Source: Tilletia caries (Eukaryota; Basidiomycota; Exobasidiomycetes; Tilletiales; Tilletiaceae). Taken from it: a stretch of 64,000 bases of DNA. The DNA is taken from NCBI GenBank assembly GCA_032718865.1, contig JALUTQ010000027.1:620001-684000 (forward strand), read 5' to 3'. The position numbers and the translations under genes were made by a program. Under the pieces are notes generated by a model. That model saw only the letters and a list, made by a program, of their open reading frames with translations. It ran no database searches and had not been told where the DNA came from. Numbering within the stretch: position 1 is the stretch's first letter; every line of letters begins with the position of its first letter. Below, piece by piece: positions 43,790 through 54,872 of this stretch.

Positions 43790-45733
43790 CCGGAGTCCGC
43801 CTCTTTGGGTTTGTGGACGACAGAGGACTGCAAACTCAGAGGACCACAATCGAGCAGAACTTCCGCACGCTCGAGCAGGCATACGACGCTGCATTGCACT
43901 GGCGAACGAGAACAGACTGTGGTTCGAGTTTCGACAAAGCCAAACGAGAGCTCATCCACTTTCCCCCTCCCCGCATCAAGCCCCTCCCAGAGCTGCTGCC
44001 CGTACGACTCGGTCCTGCCGAAGAGGATCTGGTACACCCCGTCGCGCGAGACGCCTCGTTACGTTGGCTTGGAATTTGGATCAACCCGTCCCTCTCCTGG
44101 CAGCACCACCTACGCACGCAAGCAGCCAAGGCTCGTTCCGCCATAGACTGCATGCCCATGCTCGTCAACACAGTACGCGGCCCTACGGCGCTGCTGTTGC
44201 GGCGGGGCGGGTATATGTAGCCTGAATCATGAAGATCTTACTGTATGCCTCCGCAGTCTGGCGGAGAGGCACGGAGCGGAAGGTCGCCGGACAGCGAAGG
44301 CCGAGGAGCGCCACAGTTTCAGCGCATACCGTCCGGGTGCCTGGCGCAAAGGGACTGGTGAACCTGGCGGAAGCGGTTCAGAATGTGGCATTGCGCCTGA
44401 TTTTACCGGTGTGGAGGATCACCCCCATCGTCTCCCTGCAGTGCGAGGTGAGTCTGCCACCGGTCCGTCTGGTTCTCGACTATCTACGCGCCCTTTATGC
44501 GATTCGGCTACATGCACTTCCCCGACAGCACCCCGTCGCCGTTCGCCTGCCTGCTATGGTCCCGGCGCAAGAACACAGAGGCCTCCTTCAAGTGCGTAGC
44601 CGCACAAACCGGGGCCACCTCACAATGAAAACCACACCATTGCTTGAGATGACTAGGGACGTACAGAACGTGGAACGGCATGGCCCAGGGCCAGAAGCCC
44701 CGTGGCTCCCCACGTTCGAGCAACAGGGATTTGTCACCATCTCTTTCTTTGAGGGCAGCGACAAGGACACCGTGGCGAAACAGCACAATGCTCTGATCGA
44801 GGCCAAAGCACCCACCCGGTCACCCTGCTGGTGTATTCAGACGGCTCGCTATCGGCAGAGGGCGCGGCAGGAGCTGGATTTGTCGTCTACCGAGCCCGCG
44901 AAAACACACGGAACAAGGTCCGTGACGCGAGCATCCATCTTCATCAAGACAAGGAGGTCTTCGATGCCGAGATATATAGATGTTCACAGGTCTCAAAAGT
45001 GCGTTCAGTGTCGCAGACCGGATTGGAGAGCAGGACATTATGGCCTTCATTGACAACCAGGCCGCGCTCCGGGCACTCGCACAACGCTCAAGGACAAATG
45101 CCAGCAGCGGATCTCTTCTCACACTCACCCGCCGAGAAACTGTCAAGTGGATGGAATCTGACCCAGCTCGGCCCTCGCTCGGTTCACTTGGCATGGGTGC
45201 CGGGACACAAAGATATCGAAGGGAACGACTACGCAGACGAAATGGTAGCGAGCCGACATCAGAGTCGGCAGGCGATGGACAAGTCTTGCCAAGGCTAAGC
45301 GCCGGGCCAAGGAAGGATACTTCAACAATGGACGCGCGAGTGGAGCGACAGTGTGCGTCATGGTCAATACCGCCGCCTCCGCACACAGCCCCCATCATTG
45401 ACGCCGGCGCCTCATTTGGGATCTCTTCCCCGTCGAGAACTGGGCCTATGGCTGCAGGCCAAAACCGGCCACGGAGATTTCAGCACAAACCACCAAAGAC
45501 CTCATTTCAAGCACCTCGACGCACACATCCACTGCCGATGTGGCCGTCATAAGACACGCCTTCACCCCCTCATATGCCCTACTTTTCTTCAACACCAGCA
45601 TCTGCTGGACCCTGCCCGACTTCCATCAGGTCAACTCGACTTCGAGTACCTCTTCAACGACAAAAAGGGCATTGCCCTTTTTGCCGAGTATGCCACAATC
45701 TCGCGGGCCTACAGCAGTACAGCTGCAACATGA
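43790..45733 (+). pseudogene. 5'-truncated LINE: reverse transcriptase end plus RNase H
   Basis: Begins at the RT catalytic motif GFVDDRGLQTQ (FVDD, near 43806) and continues through the thumb (FDKAKRELIHFPPP, LRWLGIWINPSLSWQHHL, AAKARSAIDCMP). Linker helices follow (QNVALRLILPVWRITPIVSL). An RNase H domain comes last with all acidic landmarks: LLVYSDGSLS, FDAEIY, AFIDNQAALRAL, and VHLAWVPGHKDIEGNDYADE. At least four frame changes and a stop at 44220 break it. It resembles basidiomycete non-LTR elements that carry RNase H. The 5' half with the RT palm start, endonuclease and ORF1 is missing. Confidence 0.85.
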
Positions 45734-47439
45734 CAATCTGATTGTCAGAAGGCAGTGGGCGTGTAGTTAGTCGCGACCATCATCTCTCAGGGTTATGAGC
45801 AGGCAGACGCGAGGGCAGCCCTCCGGCAGTAGCGAGGAATTTGTTGTTACTGGGTCTCTGGCTGGACGTTGATCTCCTCTTCCCCTATGTCTCTTCTCCA
45901 CTCTTGTATGCACCCTCTTGGTGCCCGCGACCAACGCTTCGCCCGTGCGCTCCAACTTCACTGCCAGCTCGGTAGTGGAGGGTGGAGCTGCCGGTCGCTT
46001 CCCACGCTCTCAGTGGATCTTAAGCGACGTGAAATACACTTCCTTCCTTCTTTCAGAAGCCAGGCCGGTGGGATCTTTTCAAATTTGAAGCGTGGTGTAT
46101 GGAATCGAAGGCTGAGAAGACAGTATGTACATAACAGGCTTGTGGCAAAAAATGGGGTCCTTCGATGAGGGAATAAATCGGTTGGACGCGGGACCAGAAC
46201 CCTCCTCGAGCGAGAAGCAGACATTGCGGGACAGGATTAAAATCAGACTAAGGACAGGGGATGTGGGTTACATGTTGATGGTGAGAGGATTTAAAACAGA
46301 AGGGTGAAGGAGTGCTTGGAGGGGAAAAAGGGGTAGGAATGGAGACCAGTTCAGGCGCGGGCCTGAGCCCGGATGTAGGCGAAGATGGAACAGACGATAA
46401 TCGAGGTTCCGACGGCGAGGGCGGCGGCGGTGAGGTCGCCGCCCGCCGTACCGTCATGAGGAGCTTGAGAAGAATGATTGTTAGGGGCGGTCAGCGGACC
46501 AGCTGGCGGGCGCAGGCGGCCGTGGCACAGCACCGCTCTGCCGTCCAGAGCATGGGCTTGTTGCACCTATTTTCGGCGAAGTTGCGGAAGCACTCGTCGA
46601 GATGATGGGCGGACTGGGCCGCGTGTGATCGTCAAATGAGACACCTCAGGGCGTTCCCAGTGCACGGCTTGGAGTCAGAATCTGGACCTCACGCCGAGTC
46701 TCGGCCTGAAGCCACAAGAAGCTCCCTTATCAAGATCAGTTTGGCGGCGTAATGCTTCCGCTTTCCCAATTGAGGACGCTTTTGCGGAGTGGTTGGGTCG
46801 GTAGGCGGAGCTGCAACCGCGAGAAGGCAGGGAGATGTACTAGCGGCGGATATCCAGGTATAATCCTCAACGTGAAGCACGAAGAGATTGTTCACCGCTT
46901 GCTGTGAGAAGATCTTGGCGGAAAATTGGATCGTGCAGCCTTCTGTCGGAACTGCTTTGTTTTTATGCTTTTGTTCGGTGTCCCGAACTGCGATGACTTC
47001 AACTGAGAGATGCATGCTGGTCTACAATGGTTGAAAATAATGATGATGATGAGTAGGTTTGTTTTACAACGTCGCATCAATGTTTGCTGGGAAGTATCTC
47101 ACATCTCTGTCTCACACGGACGTGGCGACTCGAAGATTCTTGTTGTCGATCACACGCGCCAGTCGCCACTTTGTCTACAACGTGCACGGTCGGAGTGGGA
47201 GGAACCCAGTCTGTCGGCGTTTCGAGTGCCATCATCGCTGGAATTGCAGAGAAAATTGTAAGTCGCTGTTCCGGAAGGGGGATGAATCCTGCTATGATGC
47301 CAACGAGCATTGGCGGCGTCAAATTTTGGAGTTAATAAGCGGGCTCTGTGGGAAAGAAGACGTGCTCTCTGCTTTCAGTCAAAGCAAACTAAAAAAAAAA
47401 AAAAGAAGAAGAAGAAGAAAAAAAAGAAAAAAAAGAGAG
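45734..47439. other. Intergenic, no gene firmly recognised
   Basis: 1.7 kb. A minus-strand frame at 46351-46566 encodes 71 residues ending in a possible membrane segment (LTAAALAVGTSIIVCSIFAY), which could be the last exon of a small membrane protein; nothing upstream confirms it. A purine-rich A/AG tract at 47390-47437 precedes the next element. Remaining frames show no family. Confidence 0.35.
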
Positions 47440-47574
47440 CTAGAGAGCAGGGCTCGGCTCCGACTATAGTCGCACGTTTTTTTGGCATAGTTATAGTCGT
47501 AGTCGTAGGCGTTTTTTGAAAATCCGAAATAGTCATAGTCGCAAGTCTGACTATAGTGCCATAGTCGACTATAG

Positions 47575-48362
47575 TAAGGATGGGCGCGGAGTTAGCCCCG
47601 GAGTGGGTTTCCCGGAGTTCCCCGACTAGTCGGGGCCTCACTCCGGGGGAGTACGGAGTACGGAGTGCATTTTTGAGGATTTACTCCCGCTGATTGGATT
47701 CTGCAGGAGTACGGAGCGCAAGCCTGTCATGTCCCCGGAGTACGGAGTACGGCAAGGCCTGGAGCTGATTTTTCGCCGGAGTACGGAATGACTAGCTCGA
47801 ATGCCAGACGGAGTGCGGAGTTTCCCCGAAACTCCGGGGCGCTCCGGGGCCTTGCCTTTTTCAAAATCAGGTTGCAATTTTGGAAATTTCAGTCAGAAAT
47901 GGGCATATTTTGCTCTAATTTTCAAAAATCTGGCAAAATTCCTTTTCAGATTTCTCATTTGGAGTTCATATTGTGTGTTGTTGAGCTCTACGACCGCCAA
48001 CGATGATTTTGCCGAACAAAAACATGGATGGAAGAGCGGCAATCAATGTAAGGGTCCACATTTCTCAAGTTTTGTAGGACCTCTGCGAACTTTCCCCGGA
48101 GTACGGAGTTTCGGGGGAGTAGTCGCGCTCCGTCACCCCGGAGTACGGAGTGGACTTTGAAATTTTCCTGAATTTAGCCGGAGCACGGAGCTGGCGCAAT
48201 GAGATGGGGAGATTTTGTGCGGAGCGCGGAGTGGGGCTGAGGGGACTTCCTAAAAATTAGCGGAGTACGGAGTGCGAACTAGAATCTCAAAATCAGCCGG
48301 AGTCAGCCGGAGTAGGGGCCCCGGAGTACGGAGCACTCCGGGGCCCTCCGCGCCCATCCTTA
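47575..48362. mobile_element. hAT-type MITE, CGGAGTACGGAG-word family, copy 1
   Basis: Perfect 17-bp terminal inverted repeats TAAGGATGGGCGCGGAG. Perfect 8-bp target-site duplication GACTATAG (47567-47574, 48363-48370), taken from the surrounding MITE's own word. The 788-bp interior has many CCGGAGTACGGAGTG words in both orientations and no ORF. Confidence 0.9.
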
Positions 48363-48873
48363 GACTATAGTCGCAGGATTTTGCGCAGCCAAAATTTGCA
48401 CTATAGTGTGACTATAGCCAAAATTGGAACGCCAGTGCGCCACTATAGTCGGACTTCGGGACAATAATTTTCGCACTATATTTGCACGTCAAATTTCAGA
48501 CCATAAATAGTTATAGTGTAGGTCGCCTTCCATTATCTAAAATCGGATATAGTCAGGCTATGGTTCGACTATCCAACGATAATAGTCGCACTATGACTGG
48601 CTATAGTGTTTCATGGGCAATGGATGTCATAGTCTGACTATAGCGGTGGCGGTCGGGCCTGCGGCTATAGTCGCAACTCCAAGCTATAGTCAGACCATGA
48701 AATGCTATAGTCGGACTATAGCCGAATTGTTTGCTGCGACTATAGCCTTGACGTCCAGCTATTGTCCGACTATAGTCGCAAAATCAATTTTAGACCAGAT
48801 TTTTGACGACTATGGCGACTATTGTCTTACATTTTCTGGAGCATAGTCATAGTCATAGTCGTAAGTGCGACTA

Positions 48874-50063
48874 TGTAAGGCTTCCCAACTACAAGAGAGC
48901 AATCGACCTAGTAGATTCGGTGTTGGACAGTCCACGTGTAGTACCGCTCGTTGTATGGAGACAGAAGTGACACGCTGCTAGAACTTTGGCCTATTTCTAC
49001 TGGGTTGATCACTGATCTAGATGTTAGTAGTCCTATAGGAGGTGTGGTGTATAAAAGTAATAAAGTGTATGAGACTAATTGTTGAAACTTGATGAGACTC
49101 AGACTTCACGCGTTTGACTTAACTCTGCAATGTTATGTGATTGCCAAGTTAGGTGTCAAGGTGTGTGAAAGTATAGAGCTGAGGGGACAGAAAGGGAGGA
49201 AAGGGCGAGAGGGGCGCTCCTTTTATACCTTTCAGGCTTCCCTGGTGCGCAGCAGTGCGCAGCACACTGTGCAGTGCGAGCTGCAGAGATGTTGTGTGGC
49301 GAGAGCGCGTTTGAGTGCTGGTGACTCGAGTAAGTCACAGCCACGTCAAGTCGCACAGTCACCATTAAGCATCCATGAGTCAAAACCCAGTCACTCCTCT
49401 TGGCACAACTTAATTACAAACAGAGTCATCGGAACATATTGATGACTTAGAGAGAGAGACTGAGAGAAGGTGAGTCAAGAAGCAGCAAAAGGGAATGGGG
49501 GAGTCGAGAGAGTCAGAGTGGGCAGAAAGAGAGTGAGAGAGGATGAAGCGGTGAATGGTGATTGCGCCCTACGGCTACCGTGCGGGTGGTGCACGGAAGA
49601 GAGAGACAGAGATAGGGGCGAATCAGTGAGAGAAGATGAAACGGTGATTGCGGCATTGCGCCCTGCAGGTTACGTGCGGGTGGTGCACGGACGCACGACG
49701 CGCGTCGCGGGTTGGGTGAGAAAATATATGTGGGGCAAAAAGAACTGATAACCAAAAAAAAGTCTCCGACAAAAAGGATTCGAACACACGACCTTTTGTC
49801 GACACAAATTTTAATCAACCATAATACCAACTAGACTATGCAGTCATAAGTTGGAAACAATAACCAGTTGGTTATTATACACCACCATGCTCAAACCCAC
49901 TATTCACTAAGTGAAGGCGCAACAACAATTCAGCATTGATGCCCACACTAATATGAACATTGAGGGAGACTAATAGGATATGTGAGAAGTAGTAATCTTG
50001 TATAACTGTAGGATATGGAAGAGTGGCTGCGAGTGATCAGCACACTCGACCATAATCCTTACA
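48874..50063 (-). repeat. 3' LTR (left copy, 1190 bp)
   Basis: Starts TGTAAGGCTTCCCAAC and ends ATAATCCTTACA. It contains the tRNA-like sequence at 49762-49845. The last 63 bp are the same as the end of the right LTR. Confidence 0.8.
49762..49845 (-). pseudogene. tRNA-like sequence with A and B boxes
   Basis: On the minus strand TAGTCTAGTTGGT fits an A box and TGTTCGAATCC a B box, and GTTGA/TCGAC can form an anticodon stem. The acceptor and T stems do not pair well. Likely a decayed tRNA or a SINE-like pol III promoter inside the LTR. Confidence 0.35.
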
Positions 50064-50230
50064 TACTCCCCTCCTGGAATGACCTGTCATTCCAAGATTG
50101 AAGAGGAAAAGGATTTTCCTGTTCGAGAGCGGGTGTTGATTTGACTTGTTTTTGGCTTTTGAAGTCGTTCAAAGGTACTTGAGGTTTGTTCGCAAATTTT
50201 CATGATTCCGGAGTGGAACTCCGGGAATCT

Positions 50231-51940
50231 TCATTCGTCGTACTGATGGTCTTCCTGGGAGGGCAGTTCGTCACTGGTCTCATAGCCATAGAGGTCGTAC
50301 AACTGATCGAGAGTCAGGTGTTCTTCCTGTTCTTGTTCCTGGTCTTGTTCCTGGTTTCCTTTCCCGTCTTCTTCCTCGGCACTGTCTTCGATACGGACAC
50401 AGCTCGTGCGGAGCTTGGCCGGACAATGCGAGGACCAGTGTCCAAGACCTCCGCAGGAACGGCAAGTGTCCGTCGGTTTCGGACCCGTGGGTCGGGTGCC
50501 CGGGGTGAATCGGTTCGTGGCAGGCGCTTGAGGGCTGGAACTGTAGAACGGTTGTCGGGGCCTGTCCGTGCTGGGCGTAGGACGTTGGCCATCGGAGCTG
50601 GAGCCTGGTACTGGTTTCTTGACGAGTGGTTCCAAAGGTACAGATGCCGGCTTCGTCGTGGGCTCGGACGTTTCCTTGTTCGGCGGTCGAACGTCGGCCT
50701 TCTTGATCTTGTTGACGTATTGAAGGGCACGCTCTTGGTCCATGGCAGCTTGCACAATATCTTCCCAGGGAGAGAGTTCAGCGTCTATGCCGCGGTTGGC
50801 AACGATAGCTGCGCTGATGTTACTCTTCATTCCGGTGAGCAATCGACGATTAAGAGCGATAGGGCTCGGGTACTCTGTCATTTGATCCGCAAGCTTGAGC
50901 AGGTAGGCTTGGAAAGCGTGTATGTCCTTCGAGCCCTGCTCGGCAGTCTCGAACTTGTCGGCGGCTTGGCGGGACAGTTCATCGACCAGGAACTGTCGAC
51001 GGAGCGCCACCATGACCTCCGCAGCGGTCCACTGCTGTGCCGTCGGGGCAACATGTCGCCAGTAGTAGTCGAGTGGGTCGCCGGTCAAATATCCACCAAT
51101 TAGTTGAATCTTGAGGCGTTCCGTCATCGGAGGGTATAGGCCGAAGTAGTGCGCCACCGACTGAGTCCATTCGGTGAAGGCTTGGAGAGACCGGTCTCCC
51201 TTCCATTTCTCTGGACCCGGGATCTTGATGCCGAGTCGGGATAGCTCCGACTTGTCGCCCGAAGCTTCTGGACCGAGACGATCGGTAGCGTTCATGATCC
51301 CCATGATCTTTCTGTCGATTCCGTTGAGCAACAGCGTGGGAGGACTTGCGGGAACGCTCGGGTGACGGACCGTCGTCACAGGAACAGAGGGACGATCCTG
51401 GCGCACCTCATGAGCACGAGGCGGGAAGAGGCCGGCTCGGCGAAGTCGTTCCTCCTGTCGTTCGCGGAGAACAGCTTCCGGGTCGGGAAGGGCGGAAGTC
51501 CTTGCGACGGAAGCTCTGGGATTCGGAACTTGAGGTTCCGGAGTTTTGCCTTGCAGTCGTTTGTTTTTGATGAGTGCCTTGCGGAGGTTCAGAATGCGGT
51601 GTTGGCCCTGCAAGATCTGAATCTCCAACTCAATTTCCTCCGACGTCATGTATTCGGGAGCTTGACCAGTCGCGGGCAAATGAACGTGTGACGCGTCAGA
51701 GTTGTTGTCCTTTGGTCCGGAGTCGTGTTCCTTTCGAATTGTGCCGTTGTCCGATTCCTTGAGGTCTTGATCGCCACCGAAGTCGTCGTCATCAATATCA
51801 GGCGGAGCAATCGAGAGACTCGACGATGTTGGAGCGGGAGAAGGTTGAACTTGACGTTGGTCGGCGGCGTCGACGTTGATGTTGTTGCCGCCAGAGTTGT
51901 CGACGTTGTCGCCGATGTCTTTGCGCTTCTTGGGAGCCAT
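50231..51940 (-). CDS. Retrotransposon Gag polyprotein with zinc knuckle
   Basis: Intact 569-residue frame from MAPKKRKDIGDN (51940); the PKKRK start could act as a nuclear signal. The N-terminal third is acidic and Ser-rich. The Ty3/Gypsy-type capsid domain follows (FTEWTQSVAHYFG, GDPLDYYWRHVAP, QQWTAAEVMVALRRQFL, DIHAFQAYLLKLADQM, ALNRRLLTGM). A CCHC zinc knuckle (CRSCGGLGHWSSHC) is near the C-terminus, then an acidic Glu/Gln-rich tail. Forms virus-like particles in related elements. An in-frame ATG 27 codons upstream lies inside the LTR and is less likely. It is striking that the frame is open in an element with no other gene. Confidence 0.88.
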   Translation of the reverse strand: MAPKKRKDIGDNVDNSGGNNINVDAADQRQVQPSPAPTSSSLSIAPPDIDDDDFGGDQDLKESDNGTIRKEHDSGPKDNNSDASHVHLPATGQAPEYMTSEEIELEIQILQGQHRILNLRKALIKNKRLQGKTPEPQVPNPRASVARTSALPDPEAVLRERQEERLRRAGLFPPRAHEVRQDRPSVPVTTVRHPSVPASPPTLLLNGIDRKIMGIMNATDRLGPEASGDKSELSRLGIKIPGPEKWKGDRSLQAFTEWTQSVAHYFGLYPPMTERLKIQLIGGYLTGDPLDYYWRHVAPTAQQWTAAEVMVALRRQFLVDELSRQAADKFETAEQGSKDIHAFQAYLLKLADQMTEYPSPIALNRRLLTGMKSNISAAIVANRGIDAELSPWEDIVQAAMDQERALQYVNKIKKADVRPPNKETSEPTTKPASVPLEPLVKKPVPGSSSDGQRPTPSTDRPRQPFYSSSPQAPATNRFTPGTRPTGPKPTDTCRSCGGLGHWSSHCPAKLRTSCVRIEDSAEEEDGKGNQEQDQEQEQEEHLTLDQLYDLYGYETSDELPSQEDHQYDE

Positions 51941-51989
51941 TACTGAAAATAAACCGTGTTGGCCACAAAAGTCTTGAGAGTAAAAAAGA

Positions 51990-52562
51990 TGTAAGGCTTC
52001 CCAACCAGTGTTGAACAACATACTATAGTATACTGTTTTCAGGGGCTCGGGTAGTATACTCCATACTACCTTTGGTCGTCGGGAGGGCGAAGGTAGTATA
52101 TAGGATAGGATAGTATGGTAGTATTTCCTATAATACTACTATACTCCAAGGCCAACAAAAAGGGGTAGTACTATAGTATTATGATAATACTACTATAGTA
52201 TGCGCAAATTTTCCATCATACTATAGTAGTATTGTAATACTTAAATACTTCCTTCTCAAACGCAATCCAGGCAAAAATGATATGCTATAGTAGTACTATA
52301 ATAATAGTATATGCATACTATAGTCCTACCATGTACTATCGTAGAAGTATAGTATAATTGGCAGGTAGTATAGTATACTGATGAGTATATGTATACTATA
52401 GTACTAATTTGTACTATCGTAGGAGTATAGTACAATTTGCAGGGAGTATAGTATACTATAGATATACTATAGTACTTTGAGACGACGTGCTCGGGGTCTC
52501 ATAACTGTAGGATATGGAAGAGTGGCTGCGAGTGATCAGCACACTCGACCATAATCCTTACA
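51990..52562 (-). repeat. 5' LTR (right copy, 573 bp, interior replaced)
   Basis: Shares about 16 bp at the left (TGTAAGGCTTCCCAAC) and 63 bp at the right with the other LTR. Between them, about 52020-52500 is a TATAGTATAC-word block related to that of the Crypton-like units, while about 1.1 kb of the other LTR is missing. Confidence 0.75.
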
Positions 52563-52660
52563 GACTATCAGCGGCTATGACTATAGTCGCTCATAGTCGT
52601 ATGAGGCTATAGTCGTAATAGTCATAAAATCCCATAGTCGTGCCGAGCCCTGCTAGAGAG

Positions 52661-54317
52661 TAAGGAGGGTGACGTAAGAATTGGGCAGCATGGACATTAG
52701 GAGGACACGTAGAACAGAAACAAAACCTACCTGTGTATCGACGATGTGGTAACGCTCCGTTGTCTTCTTGACTGCATTGAGCTGTACAAGGCCGGACATC
52801 GCGAAAGCTCCTCAGCATCGAAGCTGATATCTGGGAGTCGCAGACCGCAGTTTAACCTGATCGCATCCACTCCCGAGAGAGAACGAGGCCAACTGGCCAA
52901 TCTTAGCTGAGTACTGCCAGGCGATGCGCCAGAAGTACTACTCGTTGCCGGTCGAATCTCGCCTGTATATGACGTTGATCCACAACGCGATACTCCATTC
53001 GATCGCCATTCGCCTCCCCTTTCTTCACTCGGCTTGCAGTTCAAGAAATACTGCCGGCGCTGAAGTCCTCTGCGTTCTCGTCAAGCTCGGCTCCAGCGTC
53101 GTCGTCGTCCTCTTCCTCCGCTCGCAAGTCGACCAGCTCGAAGCTAGCTGCTTCCTCTTTTGTAGGAGATATGCGGGGGAATATATGATATGTACCTGAG
53201 AAGCTCGTCTGACAAAGGCTGCAGGTGAAGGAAGAAAGGAAGATGAGAGACCACTCCAACAGTAGTGGCGTGTGTTGCTCTGATAGCAAAGTGGCGTCTG
53301 ATAGCCGAATTGAGGTGCGTCTGAAAGCTAATTTAGATGAGAAGAGTGGTGTAATTGAACAAGGGAACCCAGAGAGCTGATTGCAATGGAGAATGAGGCG
53401 TGACTAAAGCGAGGAGTGGGTGGCGTGAGAAGAAAAGAAAAGAGGAAAGAAGTGAACGTTGCGCAACGATTCTGTGGCAGAAATGGGAAGCGGTGAGTGA
53501 GGTGTTGCTGAGTAACAACAGCAGGACATGTGGTTGAGAAAGGATCGGGAGACTATGAGAATGGGTCACAGGAGAGGGGAATCCACCACATCCTTGCCTA
53601 CCGCAATGCTCTTTCGACCAAAGCTAAGACCCGCACCGACGCCCGAAGGATGCTTTGGCGTCTATGTTGCAGGAGGGCTTGCCTCCCAAACCCCAGTGAC
53701 GACAGCGGTAGTTGGGCTTCACCACCCAACACGCGGACTCTTTTCAGAAGACGACGGAGCTCGACAGAAGCCCGACTATGGGCAGACCCCAGACGACATC
53801 ATCTGCTCCCGGCGCGATGAACGTTGGAACAGGCTGCAAGATCATCTCAAGCCTCGGACATTCGGACCGAGCCTATATGCTCGAGGGAGACGCACAGCGC
53901 ACTCAATTCTCAAATGTGCACGGTGCAGACTGCAGTGTGCATGGGTGCTGGGTGCACATAATGATGCGCGTTCCGTTAATTCTGTCTATTTTCCATGAAT
54001 TATGATCAATCCATTCATTCCTGTGCTTACCGTGAAAGGGCTTTGAAGTCACGCGTCATGCTTGAGGCGCTCTCTTCCAGACCGCGTCTCTTTATCTTGT
54101 TTACCGCCGATAAGAGTTTGCAAATTACATACCGCACAACAGTCGACAATCACCATCACTGAGCACTTGTTGCTTCAATTTCAGCAAGAGCATAAAATAT
54201 AACAATAAAACAAAGATAAGGACCCTATTACCGCATAGGGGTTAAAAAGAAAGCGAAGGATTTTTTGTGTATAAACAGAATAATTGGCAAAGCTTATCAA
54301 AAAATTGCAAGGGGCTG
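52661..54317. other. Intergenic, no gene firmly recognised
   Basis: 1.66 kb between two transposons. Minus-strand frames at 52727-53044 and 53041-53289 have an acidic stretch (RAEEEDDDDAGAELDENAED) and could be exons of a decayed gene. Plus-strand frames at 53528-54005 show no family. Nothing can be assigned. Confidence 0.35.
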
Positions 54318-54872
54318 CCCCGCTCATGAAAAGTGATTCGGCGGATGAGACGCGGCTGACTGACGAAACCCCGGCTGACCCGCGAGTGACCCGCGTCTGA
54401 CCCACGACAGCGTCTTGGCAACCAATTCTCAGCTTGCACCACCCGCGGCCGACCCGCGTCTGTTCCTTGCCTTCCGAGTTCGTCCTTTTTCCCCGATCTG
54501 AAGCTTCGAAATCTACGTCACATTTCATTTTGGAAAGTCCAACACCCGCGGTCTACCCGCTACTCCAAGTGATTTGAAGGATTTTCTCCACCTCGCTCCC
54601 CTCCCAAGTACCAGTACTTTCTTACTCCACCATCACTCTTACCCCACCATCAAGACCCTCATGTCCACCCTCCATGACAGGATCGAGACAGGCTTGTCCT
54701 GTGCTGGTGCTATACCCGCTGCACAATCGGCGTCGGTCCAGCTAAGCAAGTCCGGGCCAAAACAAGAGCCCTCCATCTCGAAGCGGACCAGAAGGATGCA
54801 GGCGACGCCCGAGCGGAAGGGTATCAGCCCGCCCGAGGACTCCTGGAGGCCATCCGAAGGAACATCGCGGCC

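Larger units (their letters stand above)
48874..52562 (-). mobile_element. Gag-only LTR retrotransposon (TR-GAG type)
   Basis: LTR ends are TGTAAGG and CCTTACA. A perfect 5-bp duplication GACTA flanks the element (48869-48873, 52563-52567). A polypurine tract (on the minus strand AGGAGGGGAGTA) adjoins the left LTR, and gag reads leftward, so the right LTR is the 5' one. The internal region (50064-51989) has room only for gag; no protease, RT, RNase H or integrase. It must be moved by a partner element. The two LTRs agree at their ends but not in the middle. Confidence 0.85.
47448..52652. mobile_element. hAT-type MITE, ACTATAGTCGCA-word family, with nested insertions
   Basis: Termini CAGGGCTCGGC and GCCGAGCCCTG, perfect 8-bp target-site duplication CTAGAGAG (47440-47447, 52653-52660). 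Its own sequence is 47448-47574, 48371-48873 and 52568-52652. It consists of words such as GACTATAGTCGCA, CATAGTC and ATAGTCGGAC. Two later insertions lie inside, each with its own duplication of host bases: a CGGAGTACGGAG MITE and a gag-only LTR element. A shorter copy of the same family is at 62967-63317. Confidence 0.88.

Noticed and set aside
47010..47335. Overlapping plus- and minus-strand small frames
   Set aside because: No recognisable motif, several equally good frames on both strands.
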